Source: an uncultured Muribaculaceae bacterium
GTDB taxonomy: Bacteria; Bacteroidota; Bacteroidia; Bacteroidales; Muribaculaceae
Direction: 5' to 3'
Length of the DNA stretch: 48,901 nucleotides
Assembly: GCA_910584545.1 (NCBI GenBank)
Contig: CAJUBC010000011.1
Span: 1 to 48,901 of the forward strand
Under the pieces are notes generated by a model, which was not told the DNA's origin, did not search any database, and was given only the letters and a program-made list of their open reading frames with translations. Position numbers and translations under genes: made by a program. This document shows, in pieces, positions 1 to 8,118 of this stretch; positions within the stretch are counted from its first letter, which is position 1; each line of letters starts with the position of its first letter.

Positions 1-1295
1 GGGAAGATCATCATCGGGTTGTAATAGTTCACGCCGTTCTTCTCGCATGCGAGCTCGCCGGGATTGACATCGGTGATCTCCTCATACATGTCGAAGAGGT
101 TGCCGTAGCGCTGACGGACCACGTCGATGCCGAGGCGGTTGATGGCCTCTGAGAAGTCGAGGAATACGGCGAGACCGGTGTTGTTCACGCCGAAGCCTGC
201 GTCGCAGCGCTCCTTGGCGGCACGGCTGGCCACGTCGCGGGGCACGAGGTTACCGAATGCCGGATAGCGGCGCTCCAGATAGTAGTCGCGGTCCTCCTCG
301 GGGATGTCGCTGCCCTTGATCTGACCTTTCTGCAGTTTTTCGGCATCCTCTTTCTTCTTAGGCACCCAGATGCGGCCGTCGTTACGGAGCGACTCGGACA
401 TAAGGGTGAGCTTCGACTGCTTGTCGCCATGTACGGGGATACATGTCGGGTGGATCTGCACGTAGGCGGGATTTGCGAAATACGCTCCCTTACGGTAGCA
501 TGCCATGGCGGCGGAACAGTTGCAGCCCATGGCGTTGGTGGAGAGGAAGTACGCGTTACCGTAACCACCGGTGGCGATCACGACCGCGTGAGCGGCGAAA
601 CGCTCGAACTTACCTGTGACGAGGTTCTTGGCGATGATACCGCGGGCGCGTTCCACGCCGTCCTTGTCCTTGATCATCACGAGCTCATGCATCTCATAGC
701 GGTTGAAACTCTTCACCTTACCGGCCTGGATCTGGCGGTTGAGCGAGGAATAGGCACCGAGCAGAAGCTGCTGACCTGTCTGGCCCTTGGCGTAGAAAGT
801 ACGGCTCACCTGGGCGCCGCCGAACGAACGGTTGGCGAGGAGACCTCCGTATTCACGGGCAAAAGGCACGCCCTGCGCCACGCACTGGTCGATGATATTG
901 TTGGAGACTTCGGCGAGACGGTACACGTTGGCCTCGCGGGCACGGTAGTCACCGCCCTTCACAGTGTCGTAGAAGAGACGATACACTGAGTCGCCGTCGT
1001 TCTGATAGTTCTTGGCTGCGTTGATACCTCCCTGGGCCGCGATGGAGTGCGCGCGGCGCGGGCTGTCCTGGATGCAGAAGTTCAGCACGTTGAAGCCAAG
1101 CTCGGCGAGTGTGGAGGCTGCCGATGCGCCGGCAAGGCCTGTTCCCACTACTATCACGTCGAGACGACGCTTGTTGGCCGGGTTCACCAGCTTCTGGTGT
1201 GCCTTGTAATTGGTCCATTTCTCAGCGACAGGACCCTCCGGGATCTTGGAGTCAGCCGGATTCATCACTTTGATAGTTTCTTTAATATTTTCCAT
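1..1295 (-). CDS. frdA: Fumarate reductase / succinate dehydrogenase flavoprotein subunit (partial, C-terminus off window)
   Basis: Catalytic flavoprotein of the membrane fumarate reductase/succinate dehydrogenase, which interconverts fumarate and succinate using menaquinone electrons. I translated it by hand: it starts MENIKETIKV and stays open for 431 codons to the window edge, so the C-terminus is missing. Visible are the dinucleotide-binding motif GTGLAGASAA (about residues 51-60), the FAD-linking motif HSIAAQGG with H83, an HPTCIP motif and RNDGRIW. The N-terminal residues before the Rossmann fold resemble the B-type enzymes of Bacteroidetes. It lies 8 bp downstream of frdC on the same strand, so the two form an operon; frdB would be expected just beyond the window. 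In gut Bacteroidales this enzyme normally works as fumarate reductase in anaerobic respiration. Confidence 0.97.
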   Translation of the reverse strand, partial: MENIKETIKVMNPADSKIPEGPVAEKWTNYKAHQKLVNPANKRRLDVIVVGTGLAGASAASTLAELGFNVLNFCIQDSPRRAHSIAAQGGINAAKNYQNDGDSVYRLFYDTVKGGDYRAREANVYRLAEVSNNIIDQCVAQGVPFAREYGGLLANRSFGGAQVSRTFYAKGQTGQQLLLGAYSSLNRQIQAGKVKSFNRYEMHELVMIKDKDGVERARGIIAKNLVTGKFERFAAHAVVIATGGYGNAYFLSTNAMGCNCSAAMACYRKGAYFANPAYVQIHPTCIPVHGDKQSKLTLMSESLRNDGRIWVPKKKEDAEKLQKGQIKGSDIPEEDRDYYLERRYPAFGNLVPRDVASRAAKERCDAGFGVNNTGLAVFLDFSEAINRLGIDVVRQRYGNLFDMYEEITDVNPGELACEKNGVNYYNPMMIF

Positions 1296-1303
1296 ATCGC
1301 TAA

Positions 1304-2335
1304 TTAATAGGGTTGGTTGCCTGCGCTGGCGGGCATTAAGTTTTCGGGTTTGTTGTCAGCCGATTCGAGATAGTCGAAGAATTTGACCACATTCTCGAGA
1401 GCGTCGGTACGCTTCTGGAGCTCCTCTATCTGGGATGCCATCTCGGGGTTACCCTTGATCATCTCCTTTCCTTCGGGAGTGTTGACCTGTTCGAGCTGGT
1501 TGGCCATCTGCGAGTGCATCTGGCGGAGACCCATCGAAACCTGTCCGTAAGGCGACATCTCGATCTGGGCTCCGAGCTGGTCGGCGTCAGGGCCGAAATC
1601 CTCCTCGAGCATCGGGACGATCATGTCCTTGTACTGCTCGCGGAGAGCCTCGTCGGTGAGGTAGAACTTCTCGCTGGCACGTACGGTGAATACGACAGCC
1701 TCCGCGAGGAAGAGAACGACAACGATGGTCACCCACCAGTTGCCTACGCATTTCAGGCGGTTCATCCATACCTTGTTATCCCAGCCCACCGACTGGAACA
1801 TGGACCAGAAACCGTGCGTGAGGTGGAACCAGAGTGCCACGAAGCCGACGGCATATACCACGAGGGTCCAGGGCTGTCCGAACGCTTCCTGAAGGAAGAT
1901 TGTACCGGCGGCAGGAGGGAACGCCTCTACGGTGCCGGCGATCTCGGCCATCTGCATCTTTGCCCAGAACTGGATAAGATGCACCACGAGGAACGCGAGC
2001 ACAACGATACCGAGCACGAGCATGTTCTGCGACGACCACTCCACCGCCTTGGGACGCTTGGAGATGGCGTAACGCTCGTGACCGCGGGCTTTCCTGTTCT
2101 GGAGGGTAAGCCATACGGCATAGAAGATGTGAATCACGGCGAACACCGCGATGACTACCGTACCGACCAGTGCGTACCAATTGGCACCCAGAAACTCGCA
2201 GACGGAGTTGTAGGCTACAGGCCACACTATTGCCACGGCGTTCATCAGACAGTGAAATGTAAGGAATAGGACGAGAAATGCACCCGTAAGGGCCATTATA
2301 AACTTACGTCCTACAGATGAACTTGTTAACCACAT
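1304..2335 (-). CDS. frdC: Fumarate reductase/succinate dehydrogenase cytochrome b558 subunit with long C-terminal extension
   Basis: Membrane anchor that carries haem b and exchanges electrons with menaquinone for the flavoprotein encoded next. Five hydrophobic segments are visible in residues 10-215. Histidines suited to bind two haems sit in FHCLMN (H28), VIHIFYAVW, VVHLIQFW and FHLTHGFWS. The family is usually about 220-240 residues; this one is 343. The extra C-terminal part, about residue 225 onward, is charged, rich in Met, Gln and Glu, and looks helical (for example the stretch around EELQKRTDALENVVKF). The extension is in frame and followed directly by frdA, so it is not a frameshift product. 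Function of the membrane part is secure; the role of the tail is unknown. Confidence 0.95.
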   Translation of the reverse strand: MWLTSSSVGRKFIMALTGAFLVLFLTFHCLMNAVAIVWPVAYNSVCEFLGANWYALVGTVVIAVFAVIHIFYAVWLTLQNRKARGHERYAISKRPKAVEWSSQNMLVLGIVVLAFLVVHLIQFWAKMQMAEIAGTVEAFPPAAGTIFLQEAFGQPWTLVVYAVGFVALWFHLTHGFWSMFQSVGWDNKVWMNRLKCVGNWWVTIVVVLFLAEAVVFTVRASEKFYLTDEALREQYKDMIVPMLEEDFGPDADQLGAQIEMSPYGQVSMGLRQMHSQMANQLEQVNTPEGKEMIKGNPEMASQIEELQKRTDALENVVKFFDYLESADNKPENLMPASAGNQPY

Positions 2336-2478
2336 AGCAGTTCTTTGTTTGTTATTTAATTAGATTTGTTTATAAGTGTCGTTTTAAGCATGTTCACGGT
2401 ATCGGCCTTCCTCCCGCATTCCCTCCGGAACGGAACACGAAACGAAAGCGCGCAACAATCCCTTTCCCCATATTTCTG

Positions 2479-2510
2479 CAAATTTAATACACTTCGAATA
2501 ATTTGCCAAA
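2479..2510 (-). promoter_or_regulatory. Promoter of frdC-frdA operon
   Basis: On the minus strand a TTTG (2507-2510) is followed after 20 bp by TAAATTTG (2479-2486), a full match to the Bacteroidetes -33/-7 promoter. It implies a leader of about 140 nt before frdC. I see no other gene in that leader. Confidence 0.7.
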
Positions 2511-2587
2511 GAAATCCCGAAAATAATTACTTACAAATAGTACTTCCACCTCAGCTTGCTCCAGGGACATCGCCTATAGAAAAGGAA

Positions 2588-2611
2588 AAGGGCCACTCGG
2601 AAGTGACCCTT
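2588..2611 (-). terminator. Rho-independent terminator of tRNA-Arg
   Basis: On the minus strand AAGGGTCACT pairs with AGTGGCCCTT around a TCCG loop (one G-T pair), followed by a T-rich run. It lies directly after the tRNA 3-prime end. Confidence 0.8.
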
Positions 2612-2615
2612 GGGG

Positions 2616-2689
2616 TGATCCGGCTGCGACTCGAACGCAGGACCGTCTGCTTAGAAGGCAGATGCTCTATCCAGCTGAGCTACCGGACC
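2616..2689 (-). tRNA. tRNA-Arg (anticodon UCU)
   Basis: A 74-nt cloverleaf on the minus strand. The acceptor arms are GGTCCGG and CCGGATC with discriminator A. The D arm is GCTC/GAGC. The anticodon stem TCTGC/GCAGA encloses the loop CTTCTAA, giving anticodon TCT, which reads AGA/AGG. The T arm is CTGCG/CGCAG around TTCGAGT. CCA is not encoded. It has its own promoter and terminator. Confidence 0.97.
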
Positions 2690-2733
2690 CCTTGCCGGAG
2701 ATTACATACAAAGACATACTCCGGTTGCGCTTG

Positions 2734-2765
2734 CAAAGTTAATCATTTTTCCGCTATCCACCAAA
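2734..2765 (-). promoter_or_regulatory. Promoter of tRNA-Arg
   Basis: Minus-strand TTTG (2762-2765), 20 bp spacer, then TAACTTTG (2734-2741). This is a full Bacteroidetes promoter about 45 bp upstream of the mature tRNA. Confidence 0.75.
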
Positions 2766-2899
2766 TTATTCGCGGATTCTATGTTTTTCAGGCTTTTTTT
2801 GTAGTTACCGTCCGCTTTGGCCACGCAATCGATGATGCCGGTTTGTCGGCATTTCTAAAAATTCAAGTACAAAATGCTGGATTATTCGAAAATTTGGAG

Positions 2900-2907
2900 T
2901 AAATTTG
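2900..2907 (+). promoter_or_regulatory. -7 box upstream of the secreted protein gene at 2955
   Basis: TAAATTTG matches TAnnTTTG 47 bp before the start codon. No clear TTTG sits 19-21 bp upstream, so this is a partial match. Confidence 0.45.
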
Positions 2908-2954
2908 CCAGACAGCATGACTGCGATGCACATTAATAATCTAAATATTCCGAA

Positions 2955-4697
2955 ATGAGAAAACTACTACTCACATCGGCCACGTTGATGGCCATTCCGG
3001 CTGTCGCCGCCCTCTCGCCCCAGTCGTATCCAGACTATCAGGTGACGAGCATTTCCCCGAATGGGAAATTTGCCGCAAGCCAATATGAGGGCACAGTGAT
3101 CATGATGAATCTGGAAACCGGAGAGAACAAGACCCATCAGGGCAATTCCCAGGGCACAATCGCCTATAGCCTGGGAAACGGTTCCCCCATATCCAACGAC
3201 GGCACTATGGTCGGATATATCGACGAGGCCTCAGGTGAAGTATATTATTGTGAGGACAATGAATGGCACAAGCTTCCCACGCTAACCGTAGGGATGAGCA
3301 ACACCGCCAACTCAATAACCCCCGACGGACGCTTCATCTGCGGAGGAAACGGACTCGCACCCATCAGCACCGACGATCAGGATACCCCCATGTCGGTACC
3401 GGTACTCTGGGTGCGCGGCGAAGACGGAAGCTTCGGACAGCCGATTCAGCTTCCATATCCGGCGAAAGACCTGACCGGACGAGTCCCGCAATATGTCACC
3501 GCCCTGGCGCTCAGCGATGACGGGTCGGTGATCCTCGGCCAGGTAAGGGATTATTCAGGCCAGATTATCTACCCGATCGTCTACACCAACAAAAACGGTG
3601 AATGGTCCTACTCGCTTCCGGCGATGGATAAGGTAAATCCCGACAATATCACCATGCCCGAATTTCCCGGCGATGGTCCCGTTTCGCCGTCGGCGGAGGA
3701 ATATCTCACTCCCGAAGAGAAGGCTGCGTACGACAAGGCTATGGAAGAATGGAAAAAGAAGAACGAGGAGACAGGCATTCCCGACTACAGCACCATGCCC
3801 GACGCCGAGGATTTCCTCGGAGCGGAGAGCAAAGCGAAGTATGACGCGGCAAAAGCCGAATTCGACAAGACCAACGCTGAATGGAACGAGAGATTCATCG
3901 CTTTCTACACCGCGTTCGAGCAGCTTCTGAGATCAGGGGTGTCGTTCGAATTCAACAACGGCGCCATCTCCGCCGACGGCAGGACCGTATGGCAGACCGC
4001 ACGCAGGATAGTCGAGACCGGCGACGTGCAGAATCCGTTCAAGGATAATTTCGCCCCGGCCACAATTGACCTCACATCCGGCGAGATCTTCATCCGCGAC
4101 TTCGAGCAGAACGCCTCGATGACATACGTAGCCGGCGACGGAACCATCTTCGCCACCAAGGCCAACCAGATGGAGGGCCTCGTCTACTCTCCCGACGTGA
4201 ATACCGTGCAGGGCATTCCGTTCATCGATTATGTAGAGGGGATCAACCCTGAGACAGCGACCTGGGTGAAGACGTTCATGCGCCATGACCTGTCAGGCGT
4301 GGACCCTGTGACCAACGAGCCGTTTGATCTCAAGGATGCGATATGCTCCGGATACACCATCTGCTCGCGCGACTTAAGCGTGCTGATCAGCCGCGCCATC
4401 AATTACTGGGACGATACCCCGGTGGTGATCTACTCCTACATCCTTCCCGGCAAGATCGGCCATTCCGGCATCACTCTCAGTCCTGCTGAAGAAGCAGCCG
4501 TGACAATTTCCAAAGACGGAGTCATCAGCATCGATGGCGATGTGGTATCGTTGACGGTAAGCGACATCAATGGCCGCGTCATCTACGACGGACGCCCCGC
4601 ATCCGGAACCATCGATACCGGCATCAGTAGCGGAGCCTACATAATCCGCGCCATCGGAGCCGACGGAACAGCGACCGCCGCCAAAGTCCTGCTCTAA
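2955..4697 (+). CDS. Secreted protein of unknown function with C-terminal T9SS-like sorting tail
   Basis: A 580-residue protein with a Sec signal peptide (MRKLLLTSATLMAIPAVAA). I do not recognise a catalytic domain. The N-terminal third resembles beta-propeller blades (VTSISPNGKFAAS, NSITPDGRFICGG, ALALSDDGSVILG: a repeated S-x-DG-x pattern). Residues about 240-320 form a charged helical insert built from two similar units, starting at EEYLTPEEKAAYDKAMEEW and at EDFLGAESKAKYDAAKAEF. After it the propeller-like pattern resumes (AISADGRTVW). The last about 70 residues look like a short T9SS sorting domain (SLTVSDINGRVIYDG, then GAYIIRA), which predicts export across the outer membrane and surface attachment. 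It is monocistronic between tRNA-Arg and the convergent yebC. Confidence 0.85.
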   Translation: MRKLLLTSATLMAIPAVAALSPQSYPDYQVTSISPNGKFAASQYEGTVIMMNLETGENKTHQGNSQGTIAYSLGNGSPISNDGTMVGYIDEASGEVYYCEDNEWHKLPTLTVGMSNTANSITPDGRFICGGNGLAPISTDDQDTPMSVPVLWVRGEDGSFGQPIQLPYPAKDLTGRVPQYVTALALSDDGSVILGQVRDYSGQIIYPIVYTNKNGEWSYSLPAMDKVNPDNITMPEFPGDGPVSPSAEEYLTPEEKAAYDKAMEEWKKKNEETGIPDYSTMPDAEDFLGAESKAKYDAAKAEFDKTNAEWNERFIAFYTAFEQLLRSGVSFEFNNGAISADGRTVWQTARRIVETGDVQNPFKDNFAPATIDLTSGEIFIRDFEQNASMTYVAGDGTIFATKANQMEGLVYSPDVNTVQGIPFIDYVEGINPETATWVKTFMRHDLSGVDPVTNEPFDLKDAICSGYTICSRDLSVLISRAINYWDDTPVVIYSYILPGKIGHSGITLSPAEEAAVTISKDGVISIDGDVVSLTVSDINGRVIYDGRPASGTIDTGISSGAYIIRAIGADGTATAAKVLL

Positions 4698-4713
4698 GAC
4701 CCACCAAACAAGC

Positions 4714-4759
4714 TTCGGGCTTGCGGCCTCGGCTTTAGTGCTGAGGGCGCAAGCCCGAA
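4714..4759. terminator. Long hairpin between convergent genes
   Basis: TTCGGGCTTGCG (4714-4725) pairs perfectly with CGCAAGCCCGAA (4748-4759). Inside it, after one mismatch, CCTCGGC pairs with GCTGAGG around a 6-nt loop. It sits between the ends of the 2955 gene and yebC and probably serves both. The T tracts are weak, so intrinsic termination is not certain. Confidence 0.55.
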
Positions 4760-4816
4760 AGTTTAAGCGAATGGCTGAGCCAGGGCGCGGCGGGGAGCCG
4801 GGCGGGGCGCGGCAGC

Positions 4817-5530
4817 TTAGTCTTCTTCCTTCATGTTGTGGAAGACGTTCTGGACATCTTCATCGTCTTCGATGCGGGCGAGAAGCTTCTCTACAGCCTC
4901 ACGCTGCTCGGGAGTGACATCCTTGTAATCGTTGGGGATGCGCTCGAATTCCGCGGAGACAATCTCAAGACCTTTCTCCTCAAGAAACTTCTGGATGTTG
5001 GCGAACTGGTCGAATGCACCGTACACCATCCATTCCTCCTCCTCGGCCTCAATCTCGGCATCGAAGTCCATGAGGTCGAGTTCGAGCTCCTCCATGTCGG
5101 CTTCGCCGGGCTTCACATGGAACACGCTCTTATGGTCGAACAGGAAAGAGAGCGAGCCGGAAGTGCCGAGCGAGCCCCCGTGCTTGTTGAAATAGCTGCG
5201 GACGTTGGCAACGGTACGCTGGTTGTTGTCGGTTGCGGTCTCCACCACGATGGCGATTCCGTGAGGGCCATATCCCTCGTAAACAATTTCCTTGTAGTCG
5301 GATGCGTCCTTGTCAGTAGCTTTCTTGATGGCTCTCTCGATAGTGTCCTTAGGCATGTTGGCGGCCTTGGCGTTGTGCATCAGCACACGCAGACGCGGAT
5401 TCAGATCGGGATCCGGTCCGCCGGCCTTGGCGGCGATTGTGATTTCCTTGCCTATGCGTGTGAAGGTGCGGCTCATGTTGCCCCAGCGCTTCAGTTTACG
5501 CGCCTTGCGGAATTCAAATGCTCTTCCCAT
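4817..5530 (-). CDS. yebC: YebC/PmpR/TACO1 family protein
   Basis: Cytosolic protein of 237 residues. The family was first described as transcriptional regulators, and more recently some members have been linked to translation of difficult proline stretches. It begins MGRAFEFRKARKLKRWGNMS, close to the usual family start, and has the conserved core NPRLRVLMHNAKAANMPKD, then YEGYGPHGIAIVVE and GTSGSLSFLF. Length is normal for the family (about 235-250). It lies 53 bp downstream of pheT on the same strand with no promoter seen in the gap, so it is probably cotranscribed with pheT. Confidence 0.95.
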   Translation of the reverse strand: MGRAFEFRKARKLKRWGNMSRTFTRIGKEITIAAKAGGPDPDLNPRLRVLMHNAKAANMPKDTIERAIKKATDKDASDYKEIVYEGYGPHGIAIVVETATDNNQRTVANVRSYFNKHGGSLGTSGSLSFLFDHKSVFHVKPGEADMEELELDLMDFDAEIEAEEEEWMVYGAFDQFANIQKFLEEKGLEIVSAEFERIPNDYKDVTPEQREAVEKLLARIEDDEDVQNVFHNMKEED

Positions 5531-5583
5531 TGTTTGGAATTATCTAATTTCTATTGTTATGTTGTTTCTGTTGTTTACGGCTC

Positions 5584-8070
5584 TTATCTGAGTTCTGCCC
5601 CGAGATTCCTGACGGCCTTGATGATTTTCTCCATCACCGCATCTATCTGCTTGTCGTTTAGAGTCTTCTCCATATCCTGGAGCTTAAACTTGACTGCATA
5701 GCTCTTCTTGCCCTCCGGGAGATTCTTGCCCTCATAGACATCGAAGAGCGATACCTCGCGCAGAAGGCGCTTGTCGGCACCGCGGACAGCCGACTCGATG
5801 TCGGCGAATTTGACAGACTTGTCGACGAGCAGGGCAAGGTCTCTCTCCACATGCTGGGTACGGGGAATGTCAGTAAAAGTCACTCTCTTCACGGCCTGAG
5901 AGAAGAGTGCCTTCCAGTCGATAACGGCATAGACCACAGGCTGCTCTATGTCGAACTTTCGGAGCAAAGCCTTTGTGAGGAGACCAAGCGAAGCGAGATG
6001 TTTTCCGCTGCGGGTTGCTATGTCGAGACGGGCCGAGAATACTCCACCGCTTCCCTGCGACAGCTTGAGATCCTGCGGATTCACGCCGAGGCGGCGGAAG
6101 ATATTGTCGACAGCGGCACGCATGTCGTAGACGGTGGCCTCCGCTGCCTTGGCATTCCAGGATGCAGCGGCATAGTCTCCGGTGAGCCACAGCGCGAGTT
6201 CGGGATGCTCGCTGAAAGGAGCGAGGGGGCGGTCCGCAGTCGACTCCTTCTCCGGATTGCGGCTATATACATTACCGAACTCATAGAATTTCAGGTCAGG
6301 AGCCTTGCGGTTGATATTGTGGGCGATGGACTCGAGCCCTCCGAAGAGGAGCGTCTGACGCATCACGGCGAGGTCTCCGCTGAGAGGATTGATTACCCTG
6401 ACGCACCTATCTGCCGGGAATTCCTCCGAATATGCGTAATAAGACTCAGCGGAGAGGGAATTGTTCATTATCTCGGAGTAGCCTCTTGCGGTAAGCTGTT
6501 CAGCCACAATCTGCTGGAGGTCATTGCTCTCGTCGACATCAGTGCGCCTGGAGAGGTTGATGTGGGCTTCCGTATTGATTTCCACGTTATTGTAACCATA
6601 GATACGAAGTACTTCCTCCACCACGTCGCAGGGACGGGTCACATCCACACGGTAAGTCGGGACGGAGAGTTTGAGCATATCGGTTCCAGCCACGGGTTCC
6701 ACGCCGAAGTCGAGGGCACGGAGGATTGTCTCAACCACATTTCGGGGAATCTCCTTGCCTATCAGACGGGTGCAATAGTCAAGCGGGAAATCCATCTTGA
6801 CGGGGCTTACCGGATCGGGGTAGATGTCGGCGACATCGCCGCAGATCTCACCGCCGGCGAGTTCCTTGATGAGGACAGCGGCCAGACGGGCTGCGTAGGT
6901 TGTTATGGAGGGGTCGGTTCCACGTTCGTAACGAAACGACGCATCGGTGGAGAGGCCATGACGGCGGGCAGTGCGACGCACGCGGGTGGGATTGAACCAT
7001 GCGCTTTCGATAAATACGGAAGTAGTATCCGCGGTGACTCCTGAATCGAGACCTCCGAACACACCGGCGATACACATCGGGCGTTCCGCATCGCATATCA
7101 TAATGTCTGCTTCATCCAGTTCGCGCTCAACGCCGTCGAGGGTGGTGAATTTCGTGCCCGACGGACATGTGCGCACCACGATCTCCTCCCCGCTCACCTT
7201 AGCGAGGTCGAAGCAATGGAGAGGCTGGCCGATGCCGAGGAGGACAAAATTGGTTATATCCACGATATTGTTGACGGGACGCTGACCCGCTGCCGAGAGG
7301 AGATTCTTCAGCCACTCAGGAGATTCCTGAACCTTGACGCCGCGGATGGTCACGCCTGAATAGCGGGGACATCCCTGCCGGTCCTCGACGCGGATCTTGA
7401 CCGCTCCGTCGGGACGGTCCACCATGAAAGCCTCCACCGACGGAACGCTTATCTCCGGATATTCCGCATCCCCGTTCCCGAGGGCCATGTCACACCATTG
7501 GCGGGCCTTGATGTCGCGGGCCACTCCAAGGTGGCTGGCCGCATCCACGCGGTTCGGCGTGAGCTCCACCTCGAGCATGTAGTCGCTGCTGACGTTGAAA
7601 TATTCCGCGGCAGGAGTGCCGGGGAGGGCAGCCCCGTCGGGCAGCACCATGATTCCTGCGTGGTCGGTGCCGAGACCGAGCTCATCCTCGGCGCATATCA
7701 TACCGGAGGACTCCACGCCTCTGATTTTCGATTTCTTGATTTTCAACTCCTTGTCTCCGTCATAGAGAACAGTGCCTACCGTGGCGACGACCACGGTCTG
7801 TCCGGCGGCCACATTCGGGGCGCCGCATACGATCGGCACAGGCTCACCCGTGCCGAGATCCACTGTGGTGATATGGAGATGGTCGGAATCGGGATGATCG
7901 ATGCATGTGAGCACCTTGCCGATAACGACACCCCGGAGACCGCCCCGGATGCTCTCCACTTCCTCCACCGTGTCGCATTCCAGACCGGTGGACGTCAGGA
8001 GGGCTGCAAGCCCGCGCGGGTCCTGATTGAAGTCAATGTAGCGCTTAAGCCACTTGTAAGAGATATTCAT
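5584..8070 (-). CDS. pheT: Phenylalanine--tRNA ligase beta subunit
   Basis: Beta subunit (828 residues) of the alpha2-beta2 enzyme that charges tRNA-Phe. It starts with the typical MNISYKWLKRYIDF. An OB-fold tRNA-binding domain occupies about residues 40-155. B3/B4 editing-type domains follow (about 215-400), then the B5 domain and a catalytic-like core. A C-terminal FDX-ACB anticodon-binding domain covers about the last 95 residues (from RTQHVERDLALLVD). Length and domain order are normal. pheS is not adjacent. The promoter box ends only 4 bp before the start codon, so the mRNA may be leaderless. yebC follows in the same direction. Confidence 0.98.
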   Translation of the reverse strand: MNISYKWLKRYIDFNQDPRGLAALLTSTGLECDTVEEVESIRGGLRGVVIGKVLTCIDHPDSDHLHITTVDLGTGEPVPIVCGAPNVAAGQTVVVATVGTVLYDGDKELKIKKSKIRGVESSGMICAEDELGLGTDHAGIMVLPDGAALPGTPAAEYFNVSSDYMLEVELTPNRVDAASHLGVARDIKARQWCDMALGNGDAEYPEISVPSVEAFMVDRPDGAVKIRVEDRQGCPRYSGVTIRGVKVQESPEWLKNLLSAAGQRPVNNIVDITNFVLLGIGQPLHCFDLAKVSGEEIVVRTCPSGTKFTTLDGVERELDEADIMICDAERPMCIAGVFGGLDSGVTADTTSVFIESAWFNPTRVRRTARRHGLSTDASFRYERGTDPSITTYAARLAAVLIKELAGGEICGDVADIYPDPVSPVKMDFPLDYCTRLIGKEIPRNVVETILRALDFGVEPVAGTDMLKLSVPTYRVDVTRPCDVVEEVLRIYGYNNVEINTEAHINLSRRTDVDESNDLQQIVAEQLTARGYSEIMNNSLSAESYYAYSEEFPADRCVRVINPLSGDLAVMRQTLLFGGLESIAHNINRKAPDLKFYEFGNVYSRNPEKESTADRPLAPFSEHPELALWLTGDYAAASWNAKAAEATVYDMRAAVDNIFRRLGVNPQDLKLSQGSGGVFSARLDIATRSGKHLASLGLLTKALLRKFDIEQPVVYAVIDWKALFSQAVKRVTFTDIPRTQHVERDLALLVDKSVKFADIESAVRGADKRLLREVSLFDVYEGKNLPEGKKSYAVKFKLQDMEKTLNDKQIDAVMEKIIKAVRNLGAELR

Positions 8071-8074
8071 AGCG

Positions 8075-8107
8075 CAAAATTACAAAAAAATCTCTAAATT
8101 AGGCAAA
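8075..8107 (-). promoter_or_regulatory. Promoter of pheT, abutting the start codon
   Basis: Minus-strand TTTG (8104-8107), 21 bp spacer, TAATTTTG (8075-8082). The box ends 4 bp upstream of the pheT ATG (first base 8070), which places the expected transcript start at or next to the start codon. Confidence 0.65.
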
Positions 8108-8118
8108 AAATTTCATAG

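Noticed and set aside
2366..2902. Open frame of 178 codons on the plus strand
   Set aside because: It runs through the complement of tRNA-Arg, its terminator and two promoters, and has no domain-like sequence.
4714..4759. Fourth member of the GGGTT/AACCC hairpin family
   Set aside because: It shares only a short GCTTGCGG/CGCAAG piece and lacks the core, so membership is not supported.
5851..7044. Long open frame (397 codons) opposite pheT
   Set aside because: Antisense shadow of a GC-rich coding gene; composition is His/Gly/Val-rich as expected for such shadows and pheT is certain.
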